Position numbers and translations under genes: made by a program
Source of the DNA: Mycobacterium helveticum
Lineage (GTDB): Bacteria > Actinomycetota > Actinomycetes > Mycobacteriales > Mycobacteriaceae
NCBI RefSeq assembly: GCF_007714205.1
Contig: NZ_VMQU01000013.1
Location: 1 to 61,509, forward strand
Length of the DNA: 61,509 bases
Reading direction: 5' to 3'
Shown here: positions 1 to 8,690 of the stretch, piece after piece
Numbering within the stretch: position 1 is the stretch's first letter
How the letters are laid out: each line of letters starts with the position of its first letter
The notes under the pieces: model-generated
Databases searched by the model: none
What the model was told of the DNA's origin: nothing
What the model saw: only the letters and a program-made list of their open reading frames with translations

Positions 1-70
1 CCCCCCCCCCCCCCTCCCCCCCCCCCCCCCCCCGGCGCGGGGGGCCCCCCCCCCCGGGGGGGGGGGGTCC
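1..70. other. C/G homopolymer run at the window edge
   Basis: The first ~70 bases are almost only C, then G, in long runs. This is far outside mycobacterial codon usage and looks like assembly or base-calling noise. It destroys the reading frame of the SDR gene that runs off this edge. Confidence 0.8.
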
Positions 71-219
71 CCGCTCACCCCCACGTCGGCACCCTCGGCC
101 AACGCCCGCCGCGCGGTCGCCGAACCGATGCCGGTGCCGGCGGCGGCGGTGACGATCACCACCTTGCCGTCCAGAAGCCCGTGTCCGGCAATCTCTTTCG
201 GCGCTTCGGACAGCGTCAT
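1..219 (-). CDS. Short-chain dehydrogenase/reductase, N-terminal fragment (Rv3559c-like)
   Basis: This is the amino end of an SDR oxidoreductase. The ATG at 219 opens a protein beginning MTLSEAPKEIAGHG, followed by DGKVVIVTAAAGTGIG, the glycine-rich NAD(P)-binding turn (TxxxGxGIG) of classical SDRs. The ATG overlaps the fadE30 stop (ATGA), so it sits downstream of fadE30 in the same operon. The homologue in M. tuberculosis (Rv3559c) lies in the KstR2 regulon for cholesterol ring C/D breakdown. The frame is readable only from 219 down to about 70; beyond that it is lost in the C/G run and the window edge. The catalytic YxxxK is outside the window. Confidence 0.8.
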   Translation of the reverse strand, partial: MTLSEAPKEIAGHGLLDGKVVIVTAAAGTGIGSATARRALAEGADVGVSGDPPPPGGGAPRAGGGGGGRGGGG

Positions 220-1364
220 CCCTTCACCTCTCGGGGCAGGCCGAGCACCCGCTCGGCGATGATGTTGCGCTGAATCTCGTTGGACCCGCCGTAGATGGTG
301 TCGGCGCGGGTGAACAGGAACAGCCGCTGCCATTCGTCGAACTCGCCGTCAGCCAAAATCACCGAAGACCTGCCGACCACGTCCATCGCCAGCTCGCCCA
401 GGGCGCGATGCCAGTTGGCCCACAACAACTTCGACACGCTGTCCTGGCCGGGCTGCTCAACGTCCATGGTGGCCAGCGCGTACGAACGCATGGCCCGCAG
501 CCCGGTCCACGCCCGGGTCAGGCGCTCCCGGATGAACGGGTCCTCGGCTGCGCCGTTGCGCTGCGCGAGCTCGGCAAGATTGGAAAGCTCTCGGGCATAG
601 ACGATCTGCTGCCCGAGGGTGGACACCCCGCGCTCGAACGTCAGCGTTCCCATCGCGACCCGCCAGCCGTCACCCGGCTCGCCGACCACCATCGAGGCGT
701 CGGTGCGCGCGTCGTCGAAGAACACCTCGTTGAACTCCGCGGTGCCGGTGATCTGGACGATCGGCCGGACCTGTACGCCCGGCTGGTCCAGCGGCACCAG
801 CAGGTACGACAGACCGGCGTGCCGCTTGGAGCCCTTCTCGGTGCGCGCGAGCACGAAGCACCACTGCGACAGGTGCGCCAGAGACGTCCACACCTTCTGG
901 CCGTTGATCACCCACTGGCCGCCGTCGAGTTCGGCGGTGGTGGCCACGTTGGCCAGGTCGCTGCCCGCGCCCGGTTCCGAATATCCCTGGCACCACAGCT
1001 CGGTGACGTCGAGGATGCGCGGCAGGAACCGCTGCCGCTGCTCGGGGGTCCCGAACGCGATCAGCGTCGGACCGAGCAGTTCCTCGCCGAAGTGGTTGAC
1101 CTTGTCCGGGGCGTCGGCGCGGGCGTACTCCTCGTAGAACGCCACCCGGTGCGCGGTGGAGAGCCCCCGGCCGCCGTGTTCGACCGGCCAGCCGAGGCAG
1201 GTCAGGCCGGCCTTGGCGAGATGCTGGTTCCAGGCGCGCCGTTCCTCGAACGCCTCGTGCTCGCTGCCCGGGCCGCCCAGACCCTTGAGAGCTGCGAATT
1301 CGCCGACCAGATTGTCGGCGAGCCAACCGCGGACCTCCGCCCGGAACTCCTCGACGTCCTGCAT
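216..1364 (-). CDS. fadE30: Acyl-CoA dehydrogenase FadE30
   Basis: A 382-residue acyl-CoA dehydrogenase with the full fold: N-terminal helical domain, the central FAD/substrate stretch WCQGYSEPGAGSDLA (about residues 124-138), and the C-terminal signature YGGSNEIQRNIIAERVLGLP at the end. Length is close to M. tuberculosis FadE30. The enzyme is placed in degradation of HIP-CoA, the C/D-ring remnant of cholesterol. It is divergent from fadD3 across an 83-bp gap that carries a KstR2 box, and its stop overlaps the SDR start, so the two are translated together. The exact substrate is inferred from synteny, not visible in the sequence. Confidence 0.92.
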   Translation of the reverse strand: MQDVEEFRAEVRGWLADNLVGEFAALKGLGGPGSEHEAFEERRAWNQHLAKAGLTCLGWPVEHGGRGLSTAHRVAFYEEYARADAPDKVNHFGEELLGPTLIAFGTPEQRQRFLPRILDVTELWCQGYSEPGAGSDLANVATTAELDGGQWVINGQKVWTSLAHLSQWCFVLARTEKGSKRHAGLSYLLVPLDQPGVQVRPIVQITGTAEFNEVFFDDARTDASMVVGEPGDGWRVAMGTLTFERGVSTLGQQIVYARELSNLAELAQRNGAAEDPFIRERLTRAWTGLRAMRSYALATMDVEQPGQDSVSKLLWANWHRALGELAMDVVGRSSVILADGEFDEWQRLFLFTRADTIYGGSNEIQRNIIAERVLGLPREVKG

Positions 1365-1381
1365 GCCCTGTAGGCTAACCT

Positions 1382-1395
1382 ACCAAGCACTTGCT
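1382..1395. promoter_or_regulatory. KstR2 operator
   Basis: ACCAAGCACTTGCT matches the KstR2 consensus AnCAAGnnCTTGnT at every fixed position. It lies midway between the divergent fadE30 and fadD3, so one bound repressor dimer could control both operons. KstR2 itself is not encoded in this window. Known inducer of the family is HIP-CoA. Confidence 0.9.
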
Positions 1396-1447
1396 TTGTT
1401 AGGCCGCCGGTGCCGCGCGCCGCGGACCGGACACCGAGGAGCATCCG

Positions 1448-2983
1448 ATGACCAACGATCCGCGCACGGTGCCCGCGGCGCTCGATCGTTTGGCGCTCCG
1501 GCTCCCCGACCACCCGGCCCTGATCACCGACGACCGGTCGTTCACGGCCGCCGCGCTGCGCGACGAGGTGCACCGCGCCGCCGCCGCCCTGATCGCGCTG
1601 GGCGTCCGGCCCGGCGACCGGGTGGCCATCTGGTCGCCGAACACCTGGCACTGGGTGGTGGCCTGCCTGGCGATCCACCACGCCGGTGCCGCCATGGTGC
1701 CGCTGAACACCCGCTACACCGCCGAGGAGGCCACCGACATCCTGGGCCGCACGCGCGCGCCGGTGTTGTTCGCGATGGGCCGGTTCCTGGGCGCGGACCG
1801 GGCCGCCGCGCTGGACCGGGGCGCGCTGCCCGCGCTGCGCCACGTCGTCCGGATCCCGATGGAAGCGGCAGACGGCACCTGGGACGACTTCGTGGCCCAC
1901 GGCACCGATGCCGCCGCCGTGAGCGCCACCGCCGCCGCGGTCCGGCCCGACGACGTCAGCGACATCCTGTTCACCTCCGGGACCACCGGGCGCAGCAAGG
2001 GCGTGTTGTGCGCGCACCGCCAGTCGTTGTCGGCGTCGGCGTCATGGGCGGCCAACGGCAAGATCACCAGCGACGACCGCTACCTGTGCATCAACCCGTT
2101 CTTCCACAACTTCGGCTACAAGGCCGGCATCCTGGCCTGCCTGCAGACCGGCGCGACGCTGATCCCGCACGTCACGTTCGACCCGCTGGCCGCCCTGCAG
2201 GCCATCGAGCGCAGGCGCATCACCGTGCTGCCCGGTCCGCCCACCATCTACCAGATGCTGCTGGACCATCCGGCGCGCGGCGACTACGACCTGAGCTCGC
2301 TGCGGTTCGCGGTGACCGGGGCGGCCACCGTGCCCGTCGTGCTGGTGGAGCGCATGCAGACCGAGCTCGACATCGACATCGTGCTGACCGCCTATGGGCT
2401 GACCGAGGCCAACGGCATGGGCACCATGTGCCGCGCCGACGACGACGCGGTCACCGTGGCCACCACGTGCGGCCGCCCGTTCGCCGGCTTCGAGCTGCGC
2501 ATCGACGCCGCGGCCGGATCGGAGTCCGGCGAAGTGCTGTTGCGCGGACCCAACGTGATGCTGGGCTACCTCGACGACGCGGCGGCCACCGCCGCCGCCA
2601 TCGACCCCGACGGCTGGCTGCACACCGGCGACATCGGCGCCCTCGACCGGGCCGGCAACCTGCGCATCACCGACCGGCTGAAGGACATGTACATCTGCGG
2701 CGGTTTCAACGTCTATCCCGCCGAGGTCGAGCAGGTGCTCGCCCGGATGCCGGGGGTGGCCGACGCCGCGGTGATCGGGGTTCCCGACGAGCGCCTCGGC
2801 GAGGTCGGGCGTGCATTCCTGGTGACCCGGCCCGGCGCCGAGCTCGACGAGGAGTCGGTGATCGCCTACAGCCGTGAACATCTGGCGAACTTCAAGGCCC
2901 CACGGTCGGTGCGGTTCGTCGACACGCTGCCGCGCAACGCGGGCGGCAAGGTGGTCAAATCACAACTGCGGGAGCTGGCCTGA
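1448..2983 (+). CDS. fadD3: HIP-CoA ligase FadD3 (acyl-CoA synthetase)
   Basis: A 511-residue ANL-superfamily ligase. The phosphate-binding A3 motif FTSGTTGRSKGV lies near residues 175-186, the A7 motif GWLHTGDIG and hinge region follow, then GGFNVYPAEVE, and the catalytic-lysine motif NAGGKVVK ends the protein. M. tuberculosis FadD3 activates the cholesterol C/D-ring propionate HIP to its CoA thioester, starting their degradation. It is the first gene of a tightly packed operon fadD3-fadE31-fadE32-fadE33-aspB; its TGA shares one base with the fadE31 ATG. Transcription should start at the KstR2-box region just upstream. Confidence 0.93.
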   Translation: MTNDPRTVPAALDRLALRLPDHPALITDDRSFTAAALRDEVHRAAAALIALGVRPGDRVAIWSPNTWHWVVACLAIHHAGAAMVPLNTRYTAEEATDILGRTRAPVLFAMGRFLGADRAAALDRGALPALRHVVRIPMEAADGTWDDFVAHGTDAAAVSATAAAVRPDDVSDILFTSGTTGRSKGVLCAHRQSLSASASWAANGKITSDDRYLCINPFFHNFGYKAGILACLQTGATLIPHVTFDPLAALQAIERRRITVLPGPPTIYQMLLDHPARGDYDLSSLRFAVTGAATVPVVLVERMQTELDIDIVLTAYGLTEANGMGTMCRADDDAVTVATTCGRPFAGFELRIDAAAGSESGEVLLRGPNVMLGYLDDAAATAAAIDPDGWLHTGDIGALDRAGNLRITDRLKDMYICGGFNVYPAEVEQVLARMPGVADAAVIGVPDERLGEVGRAFLVTRPGAELDEESVIAYSREHLANFKAPRSVRFVDTLPRNAGGKVVKSQLRELA

Positions 2984-4128
2984 TGGACCTGGACCTGGAC
3001 GACGAGACACTGGCCTTTGCGGCCGAGGTGCGGAAGTTCTTGGCAGACAACGCCGATTCGATCCCGACGAGGTCCTACGACAACGCCGAGGGCTTCGCCC
3101 AGCACCGGCGCTGGGACCGGGTGCTCTTCGACGCCGGCCTGTCGGTGATCACCTGGCCGCAGAAGTACGGCGGCCGCGACGCGCCGCTGCTGCACTGGGT
3201 GGTGTTCGAGGAGGAGTACTTCCGCGCCGGGGCGCCCGGCCGGGCCAGCGCCAACGGCACCTCGATGCTGGCCCCGACGCTGTTCGCGCACGGAACCTCC
3301 GAGCAGCTGGACCGCATCCTTCCGAAAATGGCCAGCGGCGAACAGATCTGGGCGCAGGCGTGGTCGGAGCCCGAATCCGGCAGTGATTTGGCGTCCTTGC
3401 GGTCCACCGCGACCCGGACCGACGGCGGCTGGCTGCTGGGCGGACAGAAGATCTGGAGCTCGCGGGCACCGTTCGCCGAGATGGGGTTCGGGCTGTTCCG
3501 GTCCGACCCCACCGCCGAGCGGCATCACGGGCTGACGTATGTCATGTTCGACCTCAGGGCCGACGGCGTCACCGTGCGCCCGATCGCCCAACTCGGCGGC
3601 GACACCGGCTTCGGGGAGATCTTCCTCGACGACGTCTTCGTGCCCGACGCCGACGTGATCGGCACCCCCGGCGACGGCTGGCGCGCGGCGATGAGCACCG
3701 CCGGCAACGAACGCGGGATGTCGCTGCGCAGCCCGGCGCGTTTCATGGCGGCGGCCGAGCGGTTGGTGCGGCTGTGGAAGGACCTCGGGTCCCCACCGGC
3801 GCTCGCCGAGCGGGTCGCCGACGCGTGGATCGACGCGCAGGCCTACCGGCTGCAGACCTTCGGCACGGTGACCAGGCTCGCCGCCGGCGGCGAACTGGGC
3901 GCGGAATCCTCGGTGACCAAGGTGTTCTGGTCCGACCTCGACGTGTCCATACACCAGACCGCGCTCGACCTCCTGGCGGCCGACGGCGAGCTCGCGGGGC
4001 CCTGGACCGACGGCCTGCTGTTCGCGCTGGGCGGCCCGATCTACGCCGGCACCAACGAGATTCAGCGCAACATCATCTCCGAGCGGCTGCTGGGCCTGCC
4101 TCGCGAGAAGTCGGGGGGCAGGAAGTGA
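2983..4128 (+). CDS. fadE31: Acyl-CoA dehydrogenase FadE31
   Basis: A 381-residue acyl-CoA dehydrogenase. It has the FAD-contacting stretch AQAWSEPESGSDLASL and the C-terminal YAGTNEIQRNIISERLLGLP signature also seen in FadE30. The ATG overlaps the fadD3 stop by one base and its own TGA lies inside the GTG start of fadE32, indicating translational coupling. By synteny it belongs to the HIP/C-D ring pathway. Steroid-pathway FadE proteins often work as alpha2beta2 heteromers in which a catalytic-type subunit pairs with a degenerate one; FadE31 could pair with FadE32 or FadE33, which is inference. Confidence 0.92.
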   Translation: MDLDLDDETLAFAAEVRKFLADNADSIPTRSYDNAEGFAQHRRWDRVLFDAGLSVITWPQKYGGRDAPLLHWVVFEEEYFRAGAPGRASANGTSMLAPTLFAHGTSEQLDRILPKMASGEQIWAQAWSEPESGSDLASLRSTATRTDGGWLLGGQKIWSSRAPFAEMGFGLFRSDPTAERHHGLTYVMFDLRADGVTVRPIAQLGGDTGFGEIFLDDVFVPDADVIGTPGDGWRAAMSTAGNERGMSLRSPARFMAAAERLVRLWKDLGSPPALAERVADAWIDAQAYRLQTFGTVTRLAAGGELGAESSVTKVFWSDLDVSIHQTALDLLAADGELAGPWTDGLLFALGGPIYAGTNEIQRNIISERLLGLPREKSGGRK

Positions 4129-5069
4129 GATTCGCGCTCGACCAACAGCAGCGGGACTTCGCGGCCAGCATCGACGCGGCGCTGGGCGCCGCGGACCTGC
4201 CGGCCGCGGTGCGGGCGTGGTCCGCGGGCGATGTCGCGCCCGGGCGCAAGGTGTGGCAACGACTGGCCGAACTCGGCGTCACCGCGCTTGCCGTGCCGGA
4301 GCGGTTCGACGGCCTGGACGCCCATCCGGTGGACCTGGTGGTCGCGCTGGAACGCCTCGGGCGCTGGTGCGTGCCCGGACCGGTGGCCGAATCGATCGCC
4401 GTGGCACCGGTTTTGCTGGCCACTGAAGGCCAAGCTGACCGCTGCGCTCAGCTGGCGTCCGGCGAGCTGATCGCCACCGCGGCGCTGCTGCCGCACCAGC
4501 CGCGCGCCGTGGACGCCGGGGCGGCCGGGCTGGTGCTGCTGGCCACCGAGAACGGCGTGAGCGCGGCCGAACCCGGCCGACAGCACGAGTCCGTCGATCC
4601 CAGCCGGCGCCTCTACGACGTGGCGGCGACCGGCGAGGTCTGGCAGGCAGACATCCCGCGCGCCTACGAGTTCGGGGTGCTGGCCACCGCCGCCCAACTC
4701 GTCGGTGCCGCCGAGGCGCTGCTGCACGCCGCGGTCGACTACGCCAAGCAGCGGACCCAGTTCGGCCGGGTGATCGGCTCCTACCAGGCGATCAAGCACA
4801 AGCTCGCCGACGTGCACATCGCGGTCGAGCTGGCCCGCCCACTGGTGTACGGCGCGGCCCTGTCGCTGGCGCCCCGCGAGGTCAGCGCGGCCAAAGCCGC
4901 TGCCGCCGAGGCGGGACTGCTGGCGGCGCGCTCGGCGCTGCAGACCCACGGCGCCATCGGCTTCACCCAGGAGCACGACCTGTCGCAGTGGCTGCTGCGG
5001 GTGCAGGCATTGCGCTCGGCCTGGGGTACCCCGGAGGCGCATCGACGGCGGGTGCTGGAGGCGTTATGA
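4125..5069 (+). CDS. fadE32: Acyl-CoA dehydrogenase FadE32
   Basis: A 314-residue, short acyl-CoA dehydrogenase-like protein starting at a GTG that overlaps the fadE31 stop. The start is chosen because the product begins VRFALDQQQRDFAA, typical of the family, and fits the length of M. tuberculosis FadE32 (about 320). It keeps the RTQFGRVIGSYQAIKHKLAD helix and the HGAIGFTQEHDL segment of the C-terminal domain. It lacks the long C-terminal EIQRNI signature of FadE30/31, as expected for the smaller partner type in heteromeric steroid dehydrogenases. The next gene, fadE33, overlaps it by 4 bp. Confidence 0.9.
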   Translation: MRFALDQQQRDFAASIDAALGAADLPAAVRAWSAGDVAPGRKVWQRLAELGVTALAVPERFDGLDAHPVDLVVALERLGRWCVPGPVAESIAVAPVLLATEGQADRCAQLASGELIATAALLPHQPRAVDAGAAGLVLLATENGVSAAEPGRQHESVDPSRRLYDVAATGEVWQADIPRAYEFGVLATAAQLVGAAEALLHAAVDYAKQRTQFGRVIGSYQAIKHKLADVHIAVELARPLVYGAALSLAPREVSAAKAAAAEAGLLAARSALQTHGAIGFTQEHDLSQWLLRVQALRSAWGTPEAHRRRVLEAL

Positions 5070-6022
5070 CCATCACGAAAGAACGGGAGATGCTGCGGCA
5101 GAGCGTGGCCGCGCTGGTCGCCAAGCACGCGACGCCGCCGGCGGTGCGCGCCGCGATGGAGTCCGAACGGGGCTACGACCCGTCGCTGTGGCGGCTGCTG
5201 TGCGAGCAGGTCGGCGCCGCCGCACTGGTGATACCCGAGGACCTGGGTGGCGCTGGCGGCGAGTTGGCAGACGCGGCAACGGTTTTGCAGGAGCTGGGTC
5301 GGACCCTGGCGCCCTCGCCGCTGCTGGGCACCACGCTGGCCGAGCTGGCGCTGCTGGCCGCGCCCGAGCCGGACACCGACGCGCTGGAACGCCTCGCCGA
5401 AGGCAGCTCGATCGGCGCGGTGGTCCTCGACGCCGACTACGTGGTCAACGGCGACGTCGCCGACGTCGTCGTGGCGGTGGCCGACGGGCAGCTGAGCCGG
5501 TGGACGCGATTCAGCGCCGCGCCCGTCGCCACCCTGGATCCCACCCGCCGCCTGGGCCGGATCCGGCCCGAGCAGACCGAAGGCATCGGCCCCGACCCCG
5601 GCCTGGCCGACGCCGCGGCCATCCTGCTGGCCGCCGAGCAGATCGGCGCCGCCGAACGCTGCCTGGAGCTGACCGTCGAGTACACCAAGAACCGCGTCCA
5701 GTTCGGCCGGCCGATCGGCAGCTTTCAGGCGCTCAAGCATCGGATGGCCAACCTCTACGTCGCCGTGTCCGCGGCCAAGGCGGTGGTCTCCGACGCCTGC
5801 ACCGACCCCGGCCCGGCCAACGCCGCCACCGCGCGGCTGGCCGCCACCGAGACGCTGTGCGCCGTGGCCGGGGAGGGAATCCAGCTGCACGGCGGCATCG
5901 CCATCACCTGGGAACACGACATGCACCTGTACTTCAAGCGCGCGCACGGCGCCGCGCACCTGCTGGCCCCGACGCGAGAGCTGCTGCGCCGACTGGAATC
6001 CGAGGTGCTGACGACCCCGTGA
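5066..6022 (+). CDS. fadE33: Acyl-CoA dehydrogenase FadE33
   Basis: A 318-residue acyl-CoA dehydrogenase-like protein, the same length as M. tuberculosis FadE33. The ATG at 5066 overlaps the fadE32 TGA (ATGA). It carries the KNRVQFGRPIGSFQALKHRM helix and LHGGIAITWEHDMHLYFKRA near the C-terminus. Like FadE32 it is of the short type. Its place between fadE32 and aspB in a one-direction, overlapping operon supports a role in KstR2-regulated cholesterol ring C/D degradation; its substrate is not visible from sequence. Confidence 0.9.
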   Translation: MTITKEREMLRQSVAALVAKHATPPAVRAAMESERGYDPSLWRLLCEQVGAAALVIPEDLGGAGGELADAATVLQELGRTLAPSPLLGTTLAELALLAAPEPDTDALERLAEGSSIGAVVLDADYVVNGDVADVVVAVADGQLSRWTRFSAAPVATLDPTRRLGRIRPEQTEGIGPDPGLADAAAILLAAEQIGAAERCLELTVEYTKNRVQFGRPIGSFQALKHRMANLYVAVSAAKAVVSDACTDPGPANAATARLAATETLCAVAGEGIQLHGGIAITWEHDMHLYFKRAHGAAHLLAPTRELLRRLESEVLTTP

Positions 6023-7185
6023 ACGGCCACGTCTCGCTGCGCGCCGGCATCCCGCCGTTCTATGTGATGGACGTGTGGCTCGCCGCCGCAGCGCGCCAGC
6101 GCAGCCACGGCGACCTGGTCAACCTGTCCGCCGGCCAACCCGGCGTGGGCGCGCCCGAGCCGGTGCGTGCGGCCGCGGCCGCCGCCCTGCACCTCAACCA
6201 GCTCGGCTACACCGTGGCGTTGGGGCTGCCCAAACTGCGTGCCGCGATCGCCGCGGACTACCGGCGCCGGCACGGAATCGAGGTGGAGCCCGACGCGGTC
6301 GTCGTCACCACGGGCTCGTCGGGTGGGTTTCTGCTCGCCTTCCTGTCGTGTTTCGACGTCGGCGACCGGGTGGCGCTGGCCAGTCCCGGGTATCCCTGTT
6401 ACCGAAACATTCTGTCGGCGTTGGGCTGTGAGGTGGTGGACATCCCCTGCGGGCCGCAGACCCGCTTCCAGCCCACCGCACGGATGCTCGCCGAGCTCGA
6501 CCCGCCGGTGCAGGGCGTGATCGTCGCCAGCCCGGCCAACCCGACCGGCACGGTCATCCCGCCGGACGAACTGGCCGCGATCGCGTCCTGGTGCGAGGCC
6601 TCCGGCGCCCGGCTGATCAGCGACGAGGTTTACCACGGCCTGGTCTACGACGGGGCGCCGCAGACCAGCTCCGCATGGCAGACGTCGCGAAATGCTCTGG
6701 TGGTCAACAGCTTTTCCAAGTACTTCGCGATGACGGGCTGGCGGCTGGGCTGGTTGCTGGTGCCGCCCGAGTTGCGGCGCGCGGTGGACTGCCTCGCCGG
6801 CAACTTCACGATCTGCCCGCCGGTGCTGTCGCAGATCGCCGCGGTCGCCGCGTTCACCCCGGAGGCGATCGCCGAGGCCGACGGCCACCTGCGGCAGTAC
6901 GCGATCAACCGGTCGCGGCTGCTCGACGGGCTGCGCCGAATCGGGCTCGACCGGCTGGCCCCCACCGACGGTGCGTTCTACGTGTACGCCGACGTCTCGG
7001 GCTTCACCGACGACTCGCTCGGGTTCTGCTCGAAGTTGCTGAGCGACACCGGCGTTGCGATCGCGCCGGGCATCGACTTCGACACCGCGCGCGGCAACGC
7101 GTTCGTCCGGCTGTCGTTCGCCGGGCCCACCGCCGACATCGACGAGGCGCTGCGGCGCATCGGCCCCTGGCTTGCGGCGCGCTAG
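6019..7185 (+). CDS. aspB: PLP-dependent aminotransferase AspB
   Basis: A 388-residue fold-type I aminotransferase starting at GTG 6019 (overlapping the fadE33 stop), which gives the same length as M. tuberculosis AspB. The PLP lysine lies in NSFSKYFAMTGWRLGW, and the conserved ASPANPTGT segment and a C-terminal arginine (FVRLSFAG) for substrate carboxylate binding are present. It is the last gene of the fadD3 operon; why an aminotransferase is in a steroid operon is not known. It converges on nat, the two stop codons sharing the palindrome CTAG. Confidence 0.9.
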   Translation: MNGHVSLRAGIPPFYVMDVWLAAAARQRSHGDLVNLSAGQPGVGAPEPVRAAAAAALHLNQLGYTVALGLPKLRAAIAADYRRRHGIEVEPDAVVVTTGSSGGFLLAFLSCFDVGDRVALASPGYPCYRNILSALGCEVVDIPCGPQTRFQPTARMLAELDPPVQGVIVASPANPTGTVIPPDELAAIASWCEASGARLISDEVYHGLVYDGAPQTSSAWQTSRNALVVNSFSKYFAMTGWRLGWLLVPPELRRAVDCLAGNFTICPPVLSQIAAVAAFTPEAIAEADGHLRQYAINRSRLLDGLRRIGLDRLAPTDGAFYVYADVSGFTDDSLGFCSKLLSDTGVAIAPGIDFDTARGNAFVRLSFAGPTADIDEALRRIGPWLAAR

Positions 7186-8009
7186 TCGAGAAGCCCGCGC
7201 AGGCGCGCCTCAAGAGCGGACCGGTCGCCGACGCCGGCCACGTCGATGCCGAACCGGTCGCGCAGGGCGTCGACGACGGCGGCCGCGTCGGGTAGTTCGA
7301 TCTTCTCGCTGCCGTCGGCCCGGTGCCAGGTGAGCTCGCGACCGGCCAGGCTCAGCCGGCCGTCGTCGGTGACCAGCGCGGCCATCAGCCCGGTCACGAA
7401 GATCGACGACGGGTGCGTCGAGACGAACCAGCTGCCCACCTGCAGGTCGACATCCGGCTCGGTCCGCGTGCCGAACTCGTAGAGCGGTTGCCATGCGTCG
7501 CGGACCATGGCCTGCAACAACAGCCCGTCGCCACGGTCCTGAAGCCGGTACGGCTCGTGCGCGGTCTGCTGCACGCCGCCGGTCTCCATGCGCAGCGGCG
7601 AGGTCGGCGTCTGGCCGCCGAAGCCGACGTCGACAAGATAGGGCCCGCGGGCGCCCGGGAACCGCACCGCCAGCAGCGTGTGCGTGCGCGTCGGGTACGG
7701 CGCATCGGGCGGGCGCATCCACACCACCCGGGCGCCCAGGCGCCGCACCCGGAAGCCGAGTTCGGCCAGCACGTATCCCATCAGCCCGTTCTGCTCGTAG
7801 CAGTAGCCGCCGCGCCGCCGGCGGACCAGCTTGTCGTAGAGGGCCGCCGCGCTCAGGTCGTCGACGGGCATCCCCAGCAACGGATCGAGGTTTTCGAACG
7901 GGATCGCCCGCGTGTGGGCGGTCACCAGCTCCTGCAGCACCTGCAGGCCCGGCTCGGCAGGGCCCCGATAGCCGATGCGGTCGAAGTACCCGTGCAGGTC
8001 CAGAGTCAT
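7182..8009 (-). CDS. nat: Arylamine N-acetyltransferase
   Basis: A 275-residue arylamine N-acetyltransferase. The triad sits at the canonical positions: Cys70 in RRGGYCYEQN, His110 in TRTHTLL and Asp127 in PYLVDVGFGG. It transfers acetyl (or propionyl) groups from CoA to arylamines such as isoniazid; in mycobacteria it has been linked to disposal of propionyl/acetyl-CoA from cholesterol. In M. tuberculosis nat directly follows the hsa operon. Here 9.6 kb of foreign-looking genes intervene, so it needs its own promoter in the 69-bp gap shared with the divergent DsbA-like gene. Confidence 0.95.
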   Translation of the reverse strand: MTLDLHGYFDRIGYRGPAEPGLQVLQELVTAHTRAIPFENLDPLLGMPVDDLSAAALYDKLVRRRRGGYCYEQNGLMGYVLAELGFRVRRLGARVVWMRPPDAPYPTRTHTLLAVRFPGARGPYLVDVGFGGQTPTSPLRMETGGVQQTAHEPYRLQDRGDGLLLQAMVRDAWQPLYEFGTRTEPDVDLQVGSWFVSTHPSSIFVTGLMAALVTDDGRLSLAGRELTWHRADGSEKIELPDAAAVVDALRDRFGIDVAGVGDRSALEARLRGLLD

Positions 8010-8053
8010 GGAGCCATTCTGCTGCCGGCACCGGCGGACCGCTTCGACAGCTG

Positions 8054-8069
8054 ATACCCGTGGGGGTAT
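8054..8069. promoter_or_regulatory. CsoR-family-type operator
   Basis: ATACCCGTGGGGGTAT is a perfect 6-bp inverted repeat, ATACCC/GGGTAT, around a 4-bp G-rich centre. This is the form bound by CsoR/RicR/CstR repressors (copper or persulfide sensors), close to B. subtilis and actinobacterial CsoR boxes. It overlaps the -10 element of the downstream gene, an ideal position for repression. No CsoR gene is in the window. Confidence 0.6.
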
Positions 8070-8072
8070 TAT
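8067..8072 (+). promoter_or_regulatory. -10 element of a leaderless promoter
   Basis: TATTAT fits the mycobacterial TAnnnT -10 hexamer. It ends 7 bases before the A of the ATG at 8079, so transcription would begin at or next to the start codon, giving a leaderless mRNA. There is no Shine-Dalgarno sequence in the short gap. Its left part lies inside the CsoR-type operator. Confidence 0.55.
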
Positions 8073-8078
8073 CGGGAC

Positions 8079-8690
8079 ATGCCTGACGTCGACCTCTATC
8101 TCGATCCGGTATGCCCGTTCTCCTGGGTCACCTCGCGCTGGCTGCTGGACGCCGCGCACACCACCCACACCCCGGTCACCCTGCGGCAGATGAACCTGGC
8201 CGTTCTCAACGAGGGCAAAGACCTGCAGGACAAGCAAAAGCGCATGATGGAAAAGTCACGGCGGTTGGGCCGGCTGTTCGCGGCGGTCGCCGGCAAGCAC
8301 GGCCCGGACGGGTTCGCCCGGCTGTACGACGCCCTGGGCACCCGCATCCACGTGCAGGACGAGGAGATGACCGCCGGCGAGATCGAGGAGATCCTCGGCG
8401 CGTGCGGCCTCGAGGAGTCACTGTGCGAGGCGCTCGAGGACAGCGGCCTCGACGAGGAGGTCGAGCGTGCCCACCAGGCCAGCCAGGACGCACTCGGCGG
8501 CTCCGCCGGCAGCCCCATCATCGCGGTGGACGGCCGCGGATTCCACGGCCCTGTCATGACGCGCATCCCCGGCCACGAGCACGGCGTCCGCCTGCTCGAC
8601 GCGGTGCTCGTCGCCGCCCAGACACCCGAATTCGCCACCCTGCAACGGCCCGTCCAGGGCCCGCCGACACTCGAGGAGGCCCCCCGCTGA
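8079..8690 (+). CDS. DsbA-superfamily protein, Rv2466c-like (mycothiol-dependent nitroreductase family)
   Basis: A 203-residue thioredoxin-fold protein of the DsbA/FrnE group. The N-terminus YLDPVCPFSWVTSRWLLD aligns with the active-site region of the mycothiol-dependent nitroreductase Rv2466c, where the motif is CPWC. Here it is CPFS, so only the first, nucleophilic cysteine remains. The cis-proline loop GSPIIAVDG and the RIH turn are kept. No signal peptide, so cytosolic. A monothiol site would suit reduction through mycothiol rather than a dithiol cycle (inference). It is preceded by a CsoR-type operator and followed at once by a small zinc-finger gene, suggesting a metal- or persulfide-stress role. 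Confidence 0.8.
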   Translation: MPDVDLYLDPVCPFSWVTSRWLLDAAHTTHTPVTLRQMNLAVLNEGKDLQDKQKRMMEKSRRLGRLFAAVAGKHGPDGFARLYDALGTRIHVQDEEMTAGEIEEILGACGLEESLCEALEDSGLDEEVERAHQASQDALGGSAGSPIIAVDGRGFHGPVMTRIPGHEHGVRLLDAVLVAAQTPEFATLQRPVQGPPTLEEAPR